A stretch of 64,000 nt of DNA from Chloroflexota bacterium. GTDB lineage: Bacteria > Chloroflexota > Anaerolineae > Anaerolineales > UBA4823. The stretch spans positions 1 to 64,000 of the forward strand of contig JAJUJL010000001.1 in assembly GCA_029265355.1 (NCBI GenBank), read 5' to 3'. Under the pieces are notes generated by a model, which saw nothing but the letters and a program-made list of their open reading frames with translations, did not search any database and was not told where the DNA came from. Below, one piece after another: positions 51,650 to 60,365 of the stretch. The position numbers were made by a program, and so were the translations under genes. Position 1 is the stretch's first letter. Each line of letters opens with the position of its first letter.

Positions 51650-52420
51650 GTGTACCCAAGCCTGCCACGCCCGACCATTTTTGCGCACCGGGGCGCCAGC
51701 GCCTATGCCCCGGAGAACACACTGGCTGCTTTCGAGCTAGCCTTGCGGCAATCTGCAGATGCCATTGAATTGGACGCAAAGTTGAGCGCCGATGGCCAGG
51801 TGGTCGTCATTCACGACCAGACGGTCGATCGCACCACCAATGGTCAAGGAAAGGTGAACCAACTGACCTTGAGGCAGCTCAAAGAGCTGGATGCCGGAAG
51901 TCATTTCGACGCCTCCTTCCGAGGTGAGCAAATCCCCACCCTGGAAGAAGTTTTTGAGGCTGTCGGGCAGCGCACATGGATCAACGTCGAGCTGACCAAT
52001 TACAACGCCATTTTTGACGACCTGCCAGATGAGGCAGTGAAGCTGGTTCGTCGTCACAACCTGGAAAAGCGGGTGATCTTCTCTTCATTCAATCCACGCG
52101 CCCTACTTCGAGCGCGCAAGCTGTCGCCCGATATCCCAATCGCTTTACTGGCGTTGCCTGGCCCCGCTGGGAGCTGGGCTCGCTCCTGGGCAGGGTGCCT
52201 GCTGGCTTACCGTGCGCTTCACCCTGAAGTAAGGGATGTCACGCCAGAGTTGGTCGCCAGCGTCCATAAGCGTGGCTGCCTGGTCAATGTGTACACCGTG
52301 AATCAGGTGGAGGTGATGCAGCGCTTGTTAACCATGCAAGTCGATGGAATATTCACAGATGATCCGGTGCTTGCCCGGCAGGCGTTCGCTGGCTTTCGCG
52401 CGGATATTGACCCGGGATGA
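51650..52420 (+). CDS. Glycerophosphodiester phosphodiesterase
   Basis: A 256-residue cytoplasmic TIM-barrel enzyme of the GDPD family. 'IFAHRGASAYAPENTLAAFELAL' contains the catalytic His and Arg-Gly, 'AIELDAKLSADGQVVVIHDQTVDRTTNG' the Glu/Asp metal ligands and second His. It hydrolyses glycerophosphodiesters to glycerol 3-phosphate and alcohol. No signal peptide is present, so UgpQ-type intracellular use is expected. The start is GTG with AAGG about 10 bases upstream. It follows the ATPase gene by 32 bases. Confidence 0.92.
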   Translation: MYPSLPRPTIFAHRGASAYAPENTLAAFELALRQSADAIELDAKLSADGQVVVIHDQTVDRTTNGQGKVNQLTLRQLKELDAGSHFDASFRGEQIPTLEEVFEAVGQRTWINVELTNYNAIFDDLPDEAVKLVRRHNLEKRVIFSSFNPRALLRARKLSPDIPIALLALPGPAGSWARSWAGCLLAYRALHPEVRDVTPELVASVHKRGCLVNVYTVNQVEVMQRLLTMQVDGIFTDDPVLARQAFAGFRADIDPG

Positions 52421-52426
52421 TAGCGC

Positions 52427-53401
52427 ATGTTTCCCGCTGAATGGATCCTGGCCGCTCAAGAGCGCATCGCTGACCACATCCACCACACCGCGGTGAGCTA
52501 CGACCCTGTACTGAATGCCTGGTTCAAATGGGAAAACCAGCAAGTGACCGGTTCGTTCAAAATACGCGGTGCACTAAACAAGGTGCTCACCCTGGAATCC
52601 TGGGAACGCCAGCGCGGCCTGGTGACCGCCTCCGCAGGCAATCATGGGCAGGGTCTGGCAATGGCTGGTAACCTGGTCGGAGCGCCGGTCGTGGTCTACG
52701 CCAGCCAGCACGCAGCGCCATCCAAGCTGGCTGCGATGCGCGCCTTAGGCGCAGAAGTGCACCTGGTCTCGGGAGGGTATGGTGAAGCAGAGCAAGCCGC
52801 TCTGGCTCACAGCTCGGCCCAAGCAATGACCTGGGTATCTCCATACAACGATGCGCAAGTCATTGCCGGACAAGCCACCCTGGGTTTAGAAATTCTGGAA
52901 GACTTGGCAGAGCTGCAGGAATTCATCTGCCTGGTTCCCGTGGGGGGCGGGGGGTTGCTGGCAGGTGTCAGCGCCTGCCTGGCTGAATTGGGCAGCACAG
53001 ACCGAAAAATTCGCGTGATCGGTGTCCAGTCGACAGCCTCCCCTTTCATGCACAGCCTGTTCTATCATAACCACCAGCAGGGCGTCGAAGAACTTCCCAG
53101 CCTGGCAGATGGCCTGGCGGGGCCTGTGCAAGAGGGTTCGCTCACCACACCTATCATTCAGCGTTATTGCGATCGAATTCTCCTGGTGAGCGAAGAGGAG
53201 ATAGCCCTGGCAATCGCCTATGCGTGGGCGAATTATTCCGAAAAGATCGAGGGCTCGGCTGCTGTGGTCCTGGCAGCTTTGCTTTCCCAGCCCGAAATCG
53301 GGCGCCCGGTCGTTGCCATCGTATCCGGTGGAAACATCCAGCCCGAGGTTCATCATGAGATCATCTCATCTCATCGCACGCTGAAATACAAAGGAATATA
53401 A
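52427..53401 (+). CDS. Threonine/serine dehydratase-like PLP enzyme
   Basis: A 324-residue fold-type II PLP enzyme. The Lys in TGSFKIRGALN forms the Schiff base, 'SAGNHGQGLA' is the substrate loop and 'VPVGGGGLLAGV' binds the phosphate. The length fits the catabolic dehydratase without a regulatory ACT domain, so it makes 2-ketobutyrate or pyruvate plus ammonia. It follows the diesterase gene by 6 bases. Its stop and the next start share one base (TAATG), so it is tightly coupled to the CoA-transferase-like gene. Serine racemase activity is a possible alternative. Confidence 0.9.
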   Translation: MFPAEWILAAQERIADHIHHTAVSYDPVLNAWFKWENQQVTGSFKIRGALNKVLTLESWERQRGLVTASAGNHGQGLAMAGNLVGAPVVVYASQHAAPSKLAAMRALGAEVHLVSGGYGEAEQAALAHSSAQAMTWVSPYNDAQVIAGQATLGLEILEDLAELQEFICLVPVGGGGLLAGVSACLAELGSTDRKIRVIGVQSTASPFMHSLFYHNHQQGVEELPSLADGLAGPVQEGSLTTPIIQRYCDRILLVSEEEIALAIAYAWANYSEKIEGSAAVVLAALLSQPEIGRPVVAIVSGGNIQPEVHHEIISSHRTLKYKGI

Positions 53402-54255
53402 TGGCAAACCGAGGCAGCATGGATGCTCCAATCACCCCGGATGAATTTATGGTGGTGTGCATGGCTCGCCAGATTGAAGATGGCGAGACGGTGGTGCAGG
53501 GCCTGGCCACACCGCTTGTTGCGGCTGCGTATTTATTGGCAAAACACACTTCTGCCCCGCATCTCTATTTTGCTTCGGCAATCGGTCAGGGTATTTGCCG
53601 CAAGCCAGCGCCGCTTGCATTGCTGAATGTCGAAAGCCTGTGGTTGGATCGCTCATTGACCAACACCAGCTTTGTCAATGTGGCCAGCGAAATTCTGCCC
53701 ACGCTTAAGCCAAAAGAGTTCTTCCGCCCTGGGCAAGTGGATGCGCAGGGCAACTTTAACAATATCGCCTTTGGCAAAGATATCCTGCAAGGTGGGTTGC
53801 CCCGCATGCGCTTGCCCGGCACTGGCGGCATTCCAGATGTGACCACCATGATTGAGAAAGTCTACCTGTATGTGCCACGCCATTCACGCGTCACCTTTGT
53901 ACCCGAACTGGATATTTGCTCGGGCATGGGACACACCACTGAGCGGCGAATGGGGGCAGGCCCCCGCTGGCTGGTGACAGATCTGGGGCAGTTTGATTTT
54001 CACCATGGGCGCATGCGGTTGGTGAGCTGGCACCCCGGCGTCTCTATTGAGCAGATCCAGTCTCGAACCGGTTTCGAGCTGGAAATCGCGCCCGATGCCA
54101 GTGAAACTCCACCCCCCTCCCTGGAAGAGTTGCGCCTGCTCAGGGAAGAAATCGACCCGCTCAACATCCGTCGCCTGGAACTGCTCAGCGGCAATGCCCG
54201 CCGGCAGCTCCTCTATGAAATTATTGAGCGTGAAACTTCTCAATTTAAGAACTGA
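53401..54255 (+). CDS. CoA-transferase beta-subunit-like protein without an alpha partner
   Basis: A 284-residue protein. The layout resembles subunit B of glutaconate/3-oxoacid CoA-transferases: 'TPDEFMVVCMARQIEDGETVVQGLATPLVAAAYLLA' type entry, 'GQVDAQGNFNNIAFG' and the late 'RLPGTGGIPDVTTM'. The Glu expected in a Tyr-Glu-Ser-Gly-type active-site segment is not evident ('YFASAIGQG' stands there). No subunit A gene is adjacent. It may be a non-catalytic or differently acting relative. It is translationally coupled to the dehydratase gene, hinting at a shared keto-acid pathway. Confidence 0.68.
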   Translation: MANRGSMDAPITPDEFMVVCMARQIEDGETVVQGLATPLVAAAYLLAKHTSAPHLYFASAIGQGICRKPAPLALLNVESLWLDRSLTNTSFVNVASEILPTLKPKEFFRPGQVDAQGNFNNIAFGKDILQGGLPRMRLPGTGGIPDVTTMIEKVYLYVPRHSRVTFVPELDICSGMGHTTERRMGAGPRWLVTDLGQFDFHHGRMRLVSWHPGVSIEQIQSRTGFELEIAPDASETPPPSLEELRLLREEIDPLNIRRLELLSGNARRQLLYEIIERETSQFKN

Positions 54256-54265
54256 CTGACGTGAT

Positions 54266-57115
54266 ATGAGAGCGCCTCGAGATGCTGCACCATTCAACCT
54301 GCGCCGCCGCAAGCCCGGTTTGCGAACCGTGGCAGTGAAATGCGCTTTACTGCTGTTGATTTTGCTGGCGACGAACACAACTTACTTCGTGCAAGCGTTT
54401 GCCCAGCCATCTATTCAGCAAGAAACATCTCAAGCCGCGCAGCTTCTGGCGAGGCTATCTCCCGAAGAGAGAGTGGGGCAACTCTTCCTGGTCACCTTCA
54501 ACGGTATGGACGTCGGAGAAGGCGCACCCATCCACAACTTGATCCGCGATCATTATATCGGGGGCGTGATCCTATTGGCTGCCAATGATAACTTCTCCAG
54601 CGAACCCGACTCGTTGGAGAAGCTGCAAACCATGATCCGCCAAATTCACTTGACGCGCTGGACTGCCGCACAATCCACGCCGGCAGCCAGCGCATCCAAT
54701 GAAACGGATGCAATAGACTTCATCCCCCTGCTGGTGGGCACTTCACAAGAAGGCGATGGCTTTCCAAACGATCAGATATTATCCGGCCTGAGCAAATTGC
54801 CCAATCAAATGGCATTGGGCGCCACCTGGCAACCAGAGCTGGCAGAAAAGGTCGCCAGCTTACTCGGCACAGAGTTGTCTGCCCTGGGGATTAATCTGTT
54901 GTTTGGACCTGCCCTGGATGTGCTTGAATCTCCGGAGAAAGACAGCAACAGCGATCTTGGCACGCGCGCCTTCGGGGGCGACCCCTATTGGGTGGGCGCA
55001 ATGGGCAGCGCCTTCGTGCGCGGGGTGCACGTGGGCAGCCAGGGAAGAATCGCCGTCATCGCCAAACATTTCCCTGGCAATGGCGGAGCTGATCGTCCTC
55101 CAGAGGAAGAAGTTGCCACGGTCAGAAAATCGCTCGAGGAGCTCAAGAAGTTTGACCTGGCGCCGTTCTTCACCGTCACCGGCGACGCCACCGATCCGCT
55201 CGCGGCCGCGGATGGTCTATTGGCCTCCCACATTCGCTACCAGGGATTTCAGGAAAATATCCGCGCCACCACCCGACCGGTAAGTTTTGATCCACAGGCA
55301 TTCAATACACTGATGAGCTTGCCTGCCCTGGCAACCTGGCGTCAAACTGGCGGGCTGATGGTGAGCGATAATCTCGGCAGCCGTGCCGTGCGGCGCTTCT
55401 ATGAGTTGACCGGGCAGCCTTACGAGGCGCGCCGGGTAGCCTTGAACGCCTTCCTGGCGGGCAACGACATGCTTTACATGGGCGATATGTCTGACCCAGT
55501 CGCAGAGATCGATTCTTTTACTGCTATTGTGCAGACACTGCAATTTTTCTCTCAAAAATACCGCGAGGATCCTGTTTTTGCGGCGCGCGTTGACGAATCT
55601 GTCCTGCGCATTTTGCAGCTCAAAAATCGCCTGTATCCCCAGTTCGTCCTGGAGGACATCCTGCCGCAAAATGAATCTCTGGCAGGGATTGGCGCTGCCA
55701 ATCAGTTGTCTTTCGAGGTGGCTCAGCAAGCTGCCACCCTGATCAGCCCCTCCCTGGCAGAATATGACGCGGCCTTACCAGACCCGCCAGATCAACTCGA
55801 CCGGATGGTATTTATCACCGATACCCGATCTGCCAGGCAATGCAGCCAATGTCCTGAAGAGTACCTGCTGGCGCCAGATGCATTGATGCAATCCGTCCTG
55901 CGCTTGTATGGCCCCCAGGCAGGCAGGCAAGTCTTTACCCCCAACCTGAGCGCACACACTTATCAAGAATTGATTGAAATGCTGGAAAGTGTCCCTGGCA
56001 CAACCCAGATCGAACGCGATCTCAGGCGCGCTAACTGGGTGGTCTTCGCCACGCTGGATGTCAACGAAACCTACCCAACCTCCCAGGCGCTGCACCGTTT
56101 TCTGGGCGAGCGACCCGACCTGCTGCAGCAGAAACGCCTGATCGTATTCAGCTTCAGCGCACCCTATTACCTGGATGCCACCGATATCTCTAAAATCAAC
56201 GCCTATTTTGGTATGTACAGCCACACCCCGGGGTTTATCGATGTCGCCGCCCGGTTGCTCTTTCGCGAGCTGCGCGCCCAGGGTTCCCTGCCAGTGTCAG
56301 TACCGGGCATCGGCTATGATCTGATCACGGCCACCTCGCCAGATCCAGGCCAGGTGATTTCGCTGCAAATTGATCTTCCGGAGGCAGAGCAGCCCCAGCC
56401 CACCCCCCCGCTGCTGCCAACGCCTTCAGCGGAGTTTAGAATTGGCAGCACGATTGCAGTGCGCACCGGTGTCATCCTCGACCATAACGGGCGCCGAGTT
56501 CCCGATGGCACACCGGTTCAGTTCATTGTTACGATCAACAGTGAATTGGCTGGTTTGCCCGCCACAGTCACCACGCGCGATGGCATTGCGAGAACATCCA
56601 TCCAGGTGGACAGTTCGGGCATTCTGGAAGTTCGGGCGGAGAGCGAGCCGGCCAAGCAATCGGATATACTTCGTTTCGAGATACCGGTTGAGAACGTGCC
56701 GCCGCCCACCCAAACTCTAACACCCGAGCCCACTGCTGAACCAACGCCAGAGCCAACTGCCACACCGCAGGTGATCACCCCAGCCGGACCCCAGACCCCC
56801 GAACGGGTACAACCCGAGATGATCGATTGGTTGATGTCGTTGTTGGTTGCCTGTATCGTGGGACTGGTCGCTTACCGCCTGGTGTCGCTGGCAGGGTACG
56901 TGCGTTGGGGGGTAAGAGCTGGTTTCATGGCAATCATCGGGGGACTGTTGTTCTATATTTACCTGGCACTGCAACTGCCAGGCGCGCAAGAACTGATCGA
57001 TCGATCGGGCGCATTCGCTATCCTGGCCATGACCTCTTCCGGAGCCCTGGCAGGATTGCTCATCACCTGGGTATGGCGCTACATTCAAATCAGGAACAAC
57101 ACGCCGTTTGAGTAA
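54266..57115 (+). CDS. GH3-like exoprotein with C-terminal membrane domain
   Basis: A 949-residue protein. It has a signal segment (about 24-48) and a GH3 N-terminal barrel (about 60-420) with 'ARLSPEERVGQLFLVTF', KHFPGNGGADRP near 270 and 'GGLMVSDNLGSR' (likely nucleophile Asp). A second alpha/beta domain and a beta domain follow to about 810, then a Pro/Thr-rich linker and three to four membrane helices at the end. In NagZ-type GH3 enzymes a Asp-x-His pair after KHFPG acts as acid/base; here the residues are DRPPEEE, with no His. It may be a different GH3 branch or inactive. It starts 11 bases after the CoA-transferase-like gene. Confidence 0.82.
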   Translation: MRAPRDAAPFNLRRRKPGLRTVAVKCALLLLILLATNTTYFVQAFAQPSIQQETSQAAQLLARLSPEERVGQLFLVTFNGMDVGEGAPIHNLIRDHYIGGVILLAANDNFSSEPDSLEKLQTMIRQIHLTRWTAAQSTPAASASNETDAIDFIPLLVGTSQEGDGFPNDQILSGLSKLPNQMALGATWQPELAEKVASLLGTELSALGINLLFGPALDVLESPEKDSNSDLGTRAFGGDPYWVGAMGSAFVRGVHVGSQGRIAVIAKHFPGNGGADRPPEEEVATVRKSLEELKKFDLAPFFTVTGDATDPLAAADGLLASHIRYQGFQENIRATTRPVSFDPQAFNTLMSLPALATWRQTGGLMVSDNLGSRAVRRFYELTGQPYEARRVALNAFLAGNDMLYMGDMSDPVAEIDSFTAIVQTLQFFSQKYREDPVFAARVDESVLRILQLKNRLYPQFVLEDILPQNESLAGIGAANQLSFEVAQQAATLISPSLAEYDAALPDPPDQLDRMVFITDTRSARQCSQCPEEYLLAPDALMQSVLRLYGPQAGRQVFTPNLSAHTYQELIEMLESVPGTTQIERDLRRANWVVFATLDVNETYPTSQALHRFLGERPDLLQQKRLIVFSFSAPYYLDATDISKINAYFGMYSHTPGFIDVAARLLFRELRAQGSLPVSVPGIGYDLITATSPDPGQVISLQIDLPEAEQPQPTPPLLPTPSAEFRIGSTIAVRTGVILDHNGRRVPDGTPVQFIVTINSELAGLPATVTTRDGIARTSIQVDSSGILEVRAESEPAKQSDILRFEIPVENVPPPTQTLTPEPTAEPTPEPTATPQVITPAGPQTPERVQPEMIDWLMSLLVACIVGLVAYRLVSLAGYVRWGVRAGFMAIIGGLLFYIYLALQLPGAQELIDRSGAFAILAMTSSGALAGLLITWVWRYIQIRNNTPFE

Positions 57116-57119
57116 ATGC

Positions 57120-58109
57120 TCAGCGAGCTAACGTCAGCGCCAGGCTGGCGAGGATCAGCACAGCAACGATTCCAATCAGGGATAATTCTGCTGGCGAAGA
57201 GACCAGGTCCGCCAGAGTTGGCGAGGGAAGTGGAGCCCGTGGTCGCGTCACCGGATTCCAGTCGCCCAACAGGGCCTGCCGAAAAGCTTCCACATCCGCA
57301 GGCCGGTCTTCAGGATGCAGACTCATCGCCCATAAAATCGCCCGCTCGGTTCGCTGGCTGATATCCGGATTAAGCTGGCGGGGCGAAACAAGGCTGGATG
57401 GATTCAGAAACAGTTCGCGCGCTTCGATTGGCGGATGGTTGGTCAGCAAATGGTAGAGGGTTGCGCCAAAGGCATAAATATCACTGCGTGTATCGGTATG
57501 GCCGCTGTCGCCACCGTATTGCTCCAGGGGGGTGTACAGAGCTGTTCCGCGGCCTTGAAGTATCGTTACCGTAACATCTTCAGAGCTGAGAATTTTTACC
57601 AGTCCAAAGTCCACCAGCTTAACCAAACCGCTGGGCGTCAGTTTTAAATTTCCCGGCTTAATATCGCGGTGCAGGATGGGAGGACGCTGGCTGTGAAGAT
57701 AGGAAAGAGCATCGGCTATCTGGCTGGCCCAGGCCAGCACTTCTCGTTCGGGTAGAAAACGCCCCTCCTGGCGCGCTTCGATCATCAAAGTGCGCAGGTC
57801 TTTTCCCGGCACAAAATCCATCACCAGGTAATCACGTCCCCCAATCGAAAAGTAGTCCGAGACTTTTGGCAGGTTGGGATGATCCAGCCGCGCCAGGATA
57901 GTCGCCTCACGCAAAAACTGCTCACGAGCTTGTCTTAACAATCCCGTGGGCATGTTGCGATCATGCTCCACCTCCTTTAGCGCGCATAATCGCCCCTCCA
58001 GGCGCAGATCGTCGGCCAGGTAAATACTCCCCATGCCTCCCTGGCCAATAATCCGCCGGATTTTATAGCGACTTCTCAGTACATCTCCTGCTTTTAATGC
58101 AGAGGGCAT
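57120..58109 (-). CDS. Ser/Thr protein kinase with C-terminal membrane anchor
   Basis: A 329-residue Hanks-type kinase. Residues 15-275 hold the catalytic domain: [13 protein letters not shown] loop, Lys in [17 protein letters not shown] catalytic loop (Asp) and DFG with an activation segment. '[15 protein letters not shown]' replaces the usual GTPxYMAPE. A linker follows and one membrane helix at the C-terminus (about 305-327), with no extracellular sensor. GGGAG precedes the ATG by about 4 bases. It is divergent from the FHA-winged-helix gene, its probable phospho-target. It ends 4 bases from the GH3-like stop. Confidence 0.92.
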   Translation of the reverse strand: MPSALKAGDVLRSRYKIRRIIGQGGMGSIYLADDLRLEGRLCALKEVEHDRNMPTGLLRQAREQFLREATILARLDHPNLPKVSDYFSIGGRDYLVMDFVPGKDLRTLMIEARQEGRFLPEREVLAWASQIADALSYLHSQRPPILHRDIKPGNLKLTPSGLVKLVDFGLVKILSSEDVTVTILQGRGTALYTPLEQYGGDSGHTDTRSDIYAFGATLYHLLTNHPPIEARELFLNPSSLVSPRQLNPDISQRTERAILWAMSLHPEDRPADVEAFRQALLGDWNPVTRPRAPLPSPTLADLVSSPAELSLIGIVAVLILASLALTLAR

Positions 58110-58252
58110 GCAACTCCCTTGCCTGGGTGCTCAATGATGGCGGCATCACCATTCAGCTCAGGCTTATTCCGGCGACTGTTTTTTCCACTTCACCATCAGC
58201 GCATAGCATCTGTCGACGAGTTTATGATATTATACACAAGGGAGAGAAGATC

Positions 58253-58927
58253 ATGGGAAAACAAAACGAAGAAGCCGCCATATTGGTCGCGCAGGCTGGC
58301 CCATTGAACGGTATGCGCTGGCAGTTGCGCAGAAAACTGATCATCGGCCGCGACAGCGATTGCGACCTGGTGGTCAACGATCGCCAGGTATCCAGGCGCC
58401 ACGCCAGCATCACGCCAACTCCCGAGGGTGTTTTTTTGGAAGACCTGGGCAGCAAAAACGGCACTCACCGCAACGGCAAACCATTCAGCGGCGCAGTTCT
58501 CCTGGAAGATGGCGATATCATCCAAATTGCATTGGCGCAACAATTCGTTTTCATGAGCTCCGATGCCACCTTACCACTCGATGATGACTTTTTACAAGCT
58601 CCTGGCCAGATGACACCCGGAAAGCTGCACCTGGAAAAGCGCTCGCGGCGTGTCTGGATTGACTCCCGGGAGGTTCTCCCTCCACTTTCATTGTCGCAAT
58701 TTCATTTACTGGAGATGCTGTACGAAAATCCGGGGCGAGTCATTGCGCGCAGCGACCTGATCCGCAAGGTGTGGGGAGAAGAACAAGCCATCGTGGTCTC
58801 AGAACAGGCGCTGGATGCCCTGGTTCGCCGCCTGCGTGAACGGTTAGCAGAATTTGACCCTGAGCACCAGTACATCGTCACCGTGCGTGGTCATGGTTTG
58901 CGATTAGATAATCCCCCTGCCGAATAA
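58253..58927 (+). CDS. FHA domain fused to OmpR-type winged-helix regulator
   Basis: A 224-residue protein. The FHA domain (about 10-100) has 'IIGRDSDCDLVVNDRQVSRRHASI' and 'DLGSKNGTHRNGKPF', both phosphothreonine-binding signatures. A trans_reg_C winged helix follows (about 125-222), including 'LSLSQFHLLEMLYENPGRVIAR' and 'YIVTVRGHGLRL'. There is no receiver domain, so control is expected through phosphothreonine binding, not Asp phosphorylation. The ATG at 58253 has GGGAG just upstream; a longer frame reaching into the kinase promoter region is rejected. It is divergent from the Ser/Thr kinase. Confidence 0.92.
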   Translation: MGKQNEEAAILVAQAGPLNGMRWQLRRKLIIGRDSDCDLVVNDRQVSRRHASITPTPEGVFLEDLGSKNGTHRNGKPFSGAVLLEDGDIIQIALAQQFVFMSSDATLPLDDDFLQAPGQMTPGKLHLEKRSRRVWIDSREVLPPLSLSQFHLLEMLYENPGRVIARSDLIRKVWGEEQAIVVSEQALDALVRRLRERLAEFDPEHQYIVTVRGHGLRLDNPPAE

Positions 58928-58933
58928 ACGATC

Positions 58934-58974
58934 ACGTGGAGTGGATCTCACATCGCTCAAGATCCACTCCACGT
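58934..58974. terminator. Bidirectional 15-bp terminator-like hairpin
   Basis: ACGTGGAGTGGATCT and AGATCCACTCCACGT form a perfect 15-bp stem with an 11-base loop. It fills the space between the convergent FHA regulator and CpXC genes. No T-tract follows on either side, but the position and strength fit a shared transcript end. Confidence 0.65.
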
Positions 58975-58991
58975 TGATGAGCCTCTCCAGC

Positions 58992-60335
58992 TTACTTCCC
59001 CAGGTTCGCTTTCATCGAAAACCGCAGCACCTGGCGATGAACCGCCTGAATGCGCTTGATCAACTCCTCGTCGCCGGTGGATTGCAATTGGGTCATGACA
59101 TTGGTGAGTGCGCTGATGAATTCAGGCGTGATCTGAGCAGCATTCTGCTCGATCAGAGCCTGGCGGCTGGCGTCATCCTCTGCCTCCAGCATGGTCTCGA
59201 TGAGTTTCACCTCCGGCGGCGGAGCGCTGGCCTCCTGAATCACCGCGAGCAATTGTTGGATTTTCGCACTTCGCTCCAGGTTGCCCTGTTTGCGTGCTTC
59301 TGCCAGCAAGGCATCCAACTCTCCCAGGAACATTTCATCCACCAGGTCCAAATTTTCTGCCATGGCCTTTGAGGTATCTGGCGCTTGCAACATCTTCTCG
59401 ATCACCCCTCGAATTGCCTTGCGTCGTTCCTCGATCATGCCATCGATCTCGCGCGTGAGCTCGAGCAGCTTTTCGCGAATCTCGATCAAGCGCGCCCGGC
59501 CGTCGCTGCGCGCCCGTTCGATGCGCTGGCTCAGCATTTGGAAAAACTCGTAATCCATGGCTGGTCTCGTCAGCCGCACCAGCGCTTGCAAGCGAGTATC
59601 ATTGGGAGCCGCGACAACCACATCTAACAAGTCTTCACGCGTCAACTGGTCCCCAAGTTCACGCAGTGAATTGATGGCAGCTTCGTATTCTTGTGATTGG
59701 GCTTGCAGTTCTTTCCCAAATGTTGTAATCGGCAACAGGCTGCGTTGCAATTCTGCCAGCGCCCGCGCAGAGCGTTGGTCGCCTGCTGCCAGCGAGGCCT
59801 CCGCCAGCCGGCTGATCAGGCTGAAAAATTCAGCATCGATCAATTGATCTTCTTGCTGGGCGATGGTTTGTCTGACATCCGGAGCCGCGCTGATCAGGCG
59901 CTGCAGCAAGTTCATCTTCTGCTGCTGGGCCTGGATCATCTCGCGGGTAATGCCCTCTCCTTCCAACACACGCTCCACAAGCCCTTGCATCGTCAGCGTG
60001 GATTGCGGGCGCAGTAAATAGCCCTTGCGCTTCTCCTGAGGCAAACGATTGATCACCTGATTGATCAATCCACCCAGGATGCGCTCCTGTTCGTTGCGCG
60101 GCAAGCCCATCTCGGGAGGCATGTAACTCAGCAACAATTCTTTATCCGGATCATGATAGACGATCGGGGTTGCCAGCGATCCTTGATAGCCGCAGTATTG
60201 GCAGGCGATCACATTGACCGCCCCGGACAACAATTTCTGCTTGGCAGATGGATCAGACGCCACGTCGAAAAGTTGTTCAACCTCGACAACAATGGGCTGG
60301 CGGCAGTTTGGGCAATTGACGCGTGTTTTTGGCAT
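58992..60335 (-). CDS. CpXC-domain protein with long helical tail
   Basis: A 447-residue protein. Residues 6-115 form the CpXC domain: Cys-Pro-x-Cys (VNCPNCRQPI) and Cys-x-x-Cys-Gly (CQYCGYQGSL), a predicted zinc ribbon, followed by 'VYHDPDKELLLSYMPP'. The remaining 330 residues are helical and charged, with coiled-coil character, reminiscent of scaffold proteins. CpXC proteins have no firmly assigned role. It ends against the FHA gene and starts 30 bases after the histidine kinase gene, so the two minus-strand genes may be co-transcribed. The function is unknown. Confidence 0.75.
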   Translation of the reverse strand: MPKTRVNCPNCRQPIVVEVEQLFDVASDPSAKQKLLSGAVNVIACQYCGYQGSLATPIVYHDPDKELLLSYMPPEMGLPRNEQERILGGLINQVINRLPQEKRKGYLLRPQSTLTMQGLVERVLEGEGITREMIQAQQQKMNLLQRLISAAPDVRQTIAQQEDQLIDAEFFSLISRLAEASLAAGDQRSARALAELQRSLLPITTFGKELQAQSQEYEAAINSLRELGDQLTREDLLDVVVAAPNDTRLQALVRLTRPAMDYEFFQMLSQRIERARSDGRARLIEIREKLLELTREIDGMIEERRKAIRGVIEKMLQAPDTSKAMAENLDLVDEMFLGELDALLAEARKQGNLERSAKIQQLLAVIQEASAPPPEVKLIETMLEAEDDASRQALIEQNAAQITPEFISALTNVMTQLQSTGDEELIKRIQAVHRQVLRFSMKANLGK

Positions 60336-60365
60336 TCGGTCTCCTGAAATAAAATAATTTGACGA

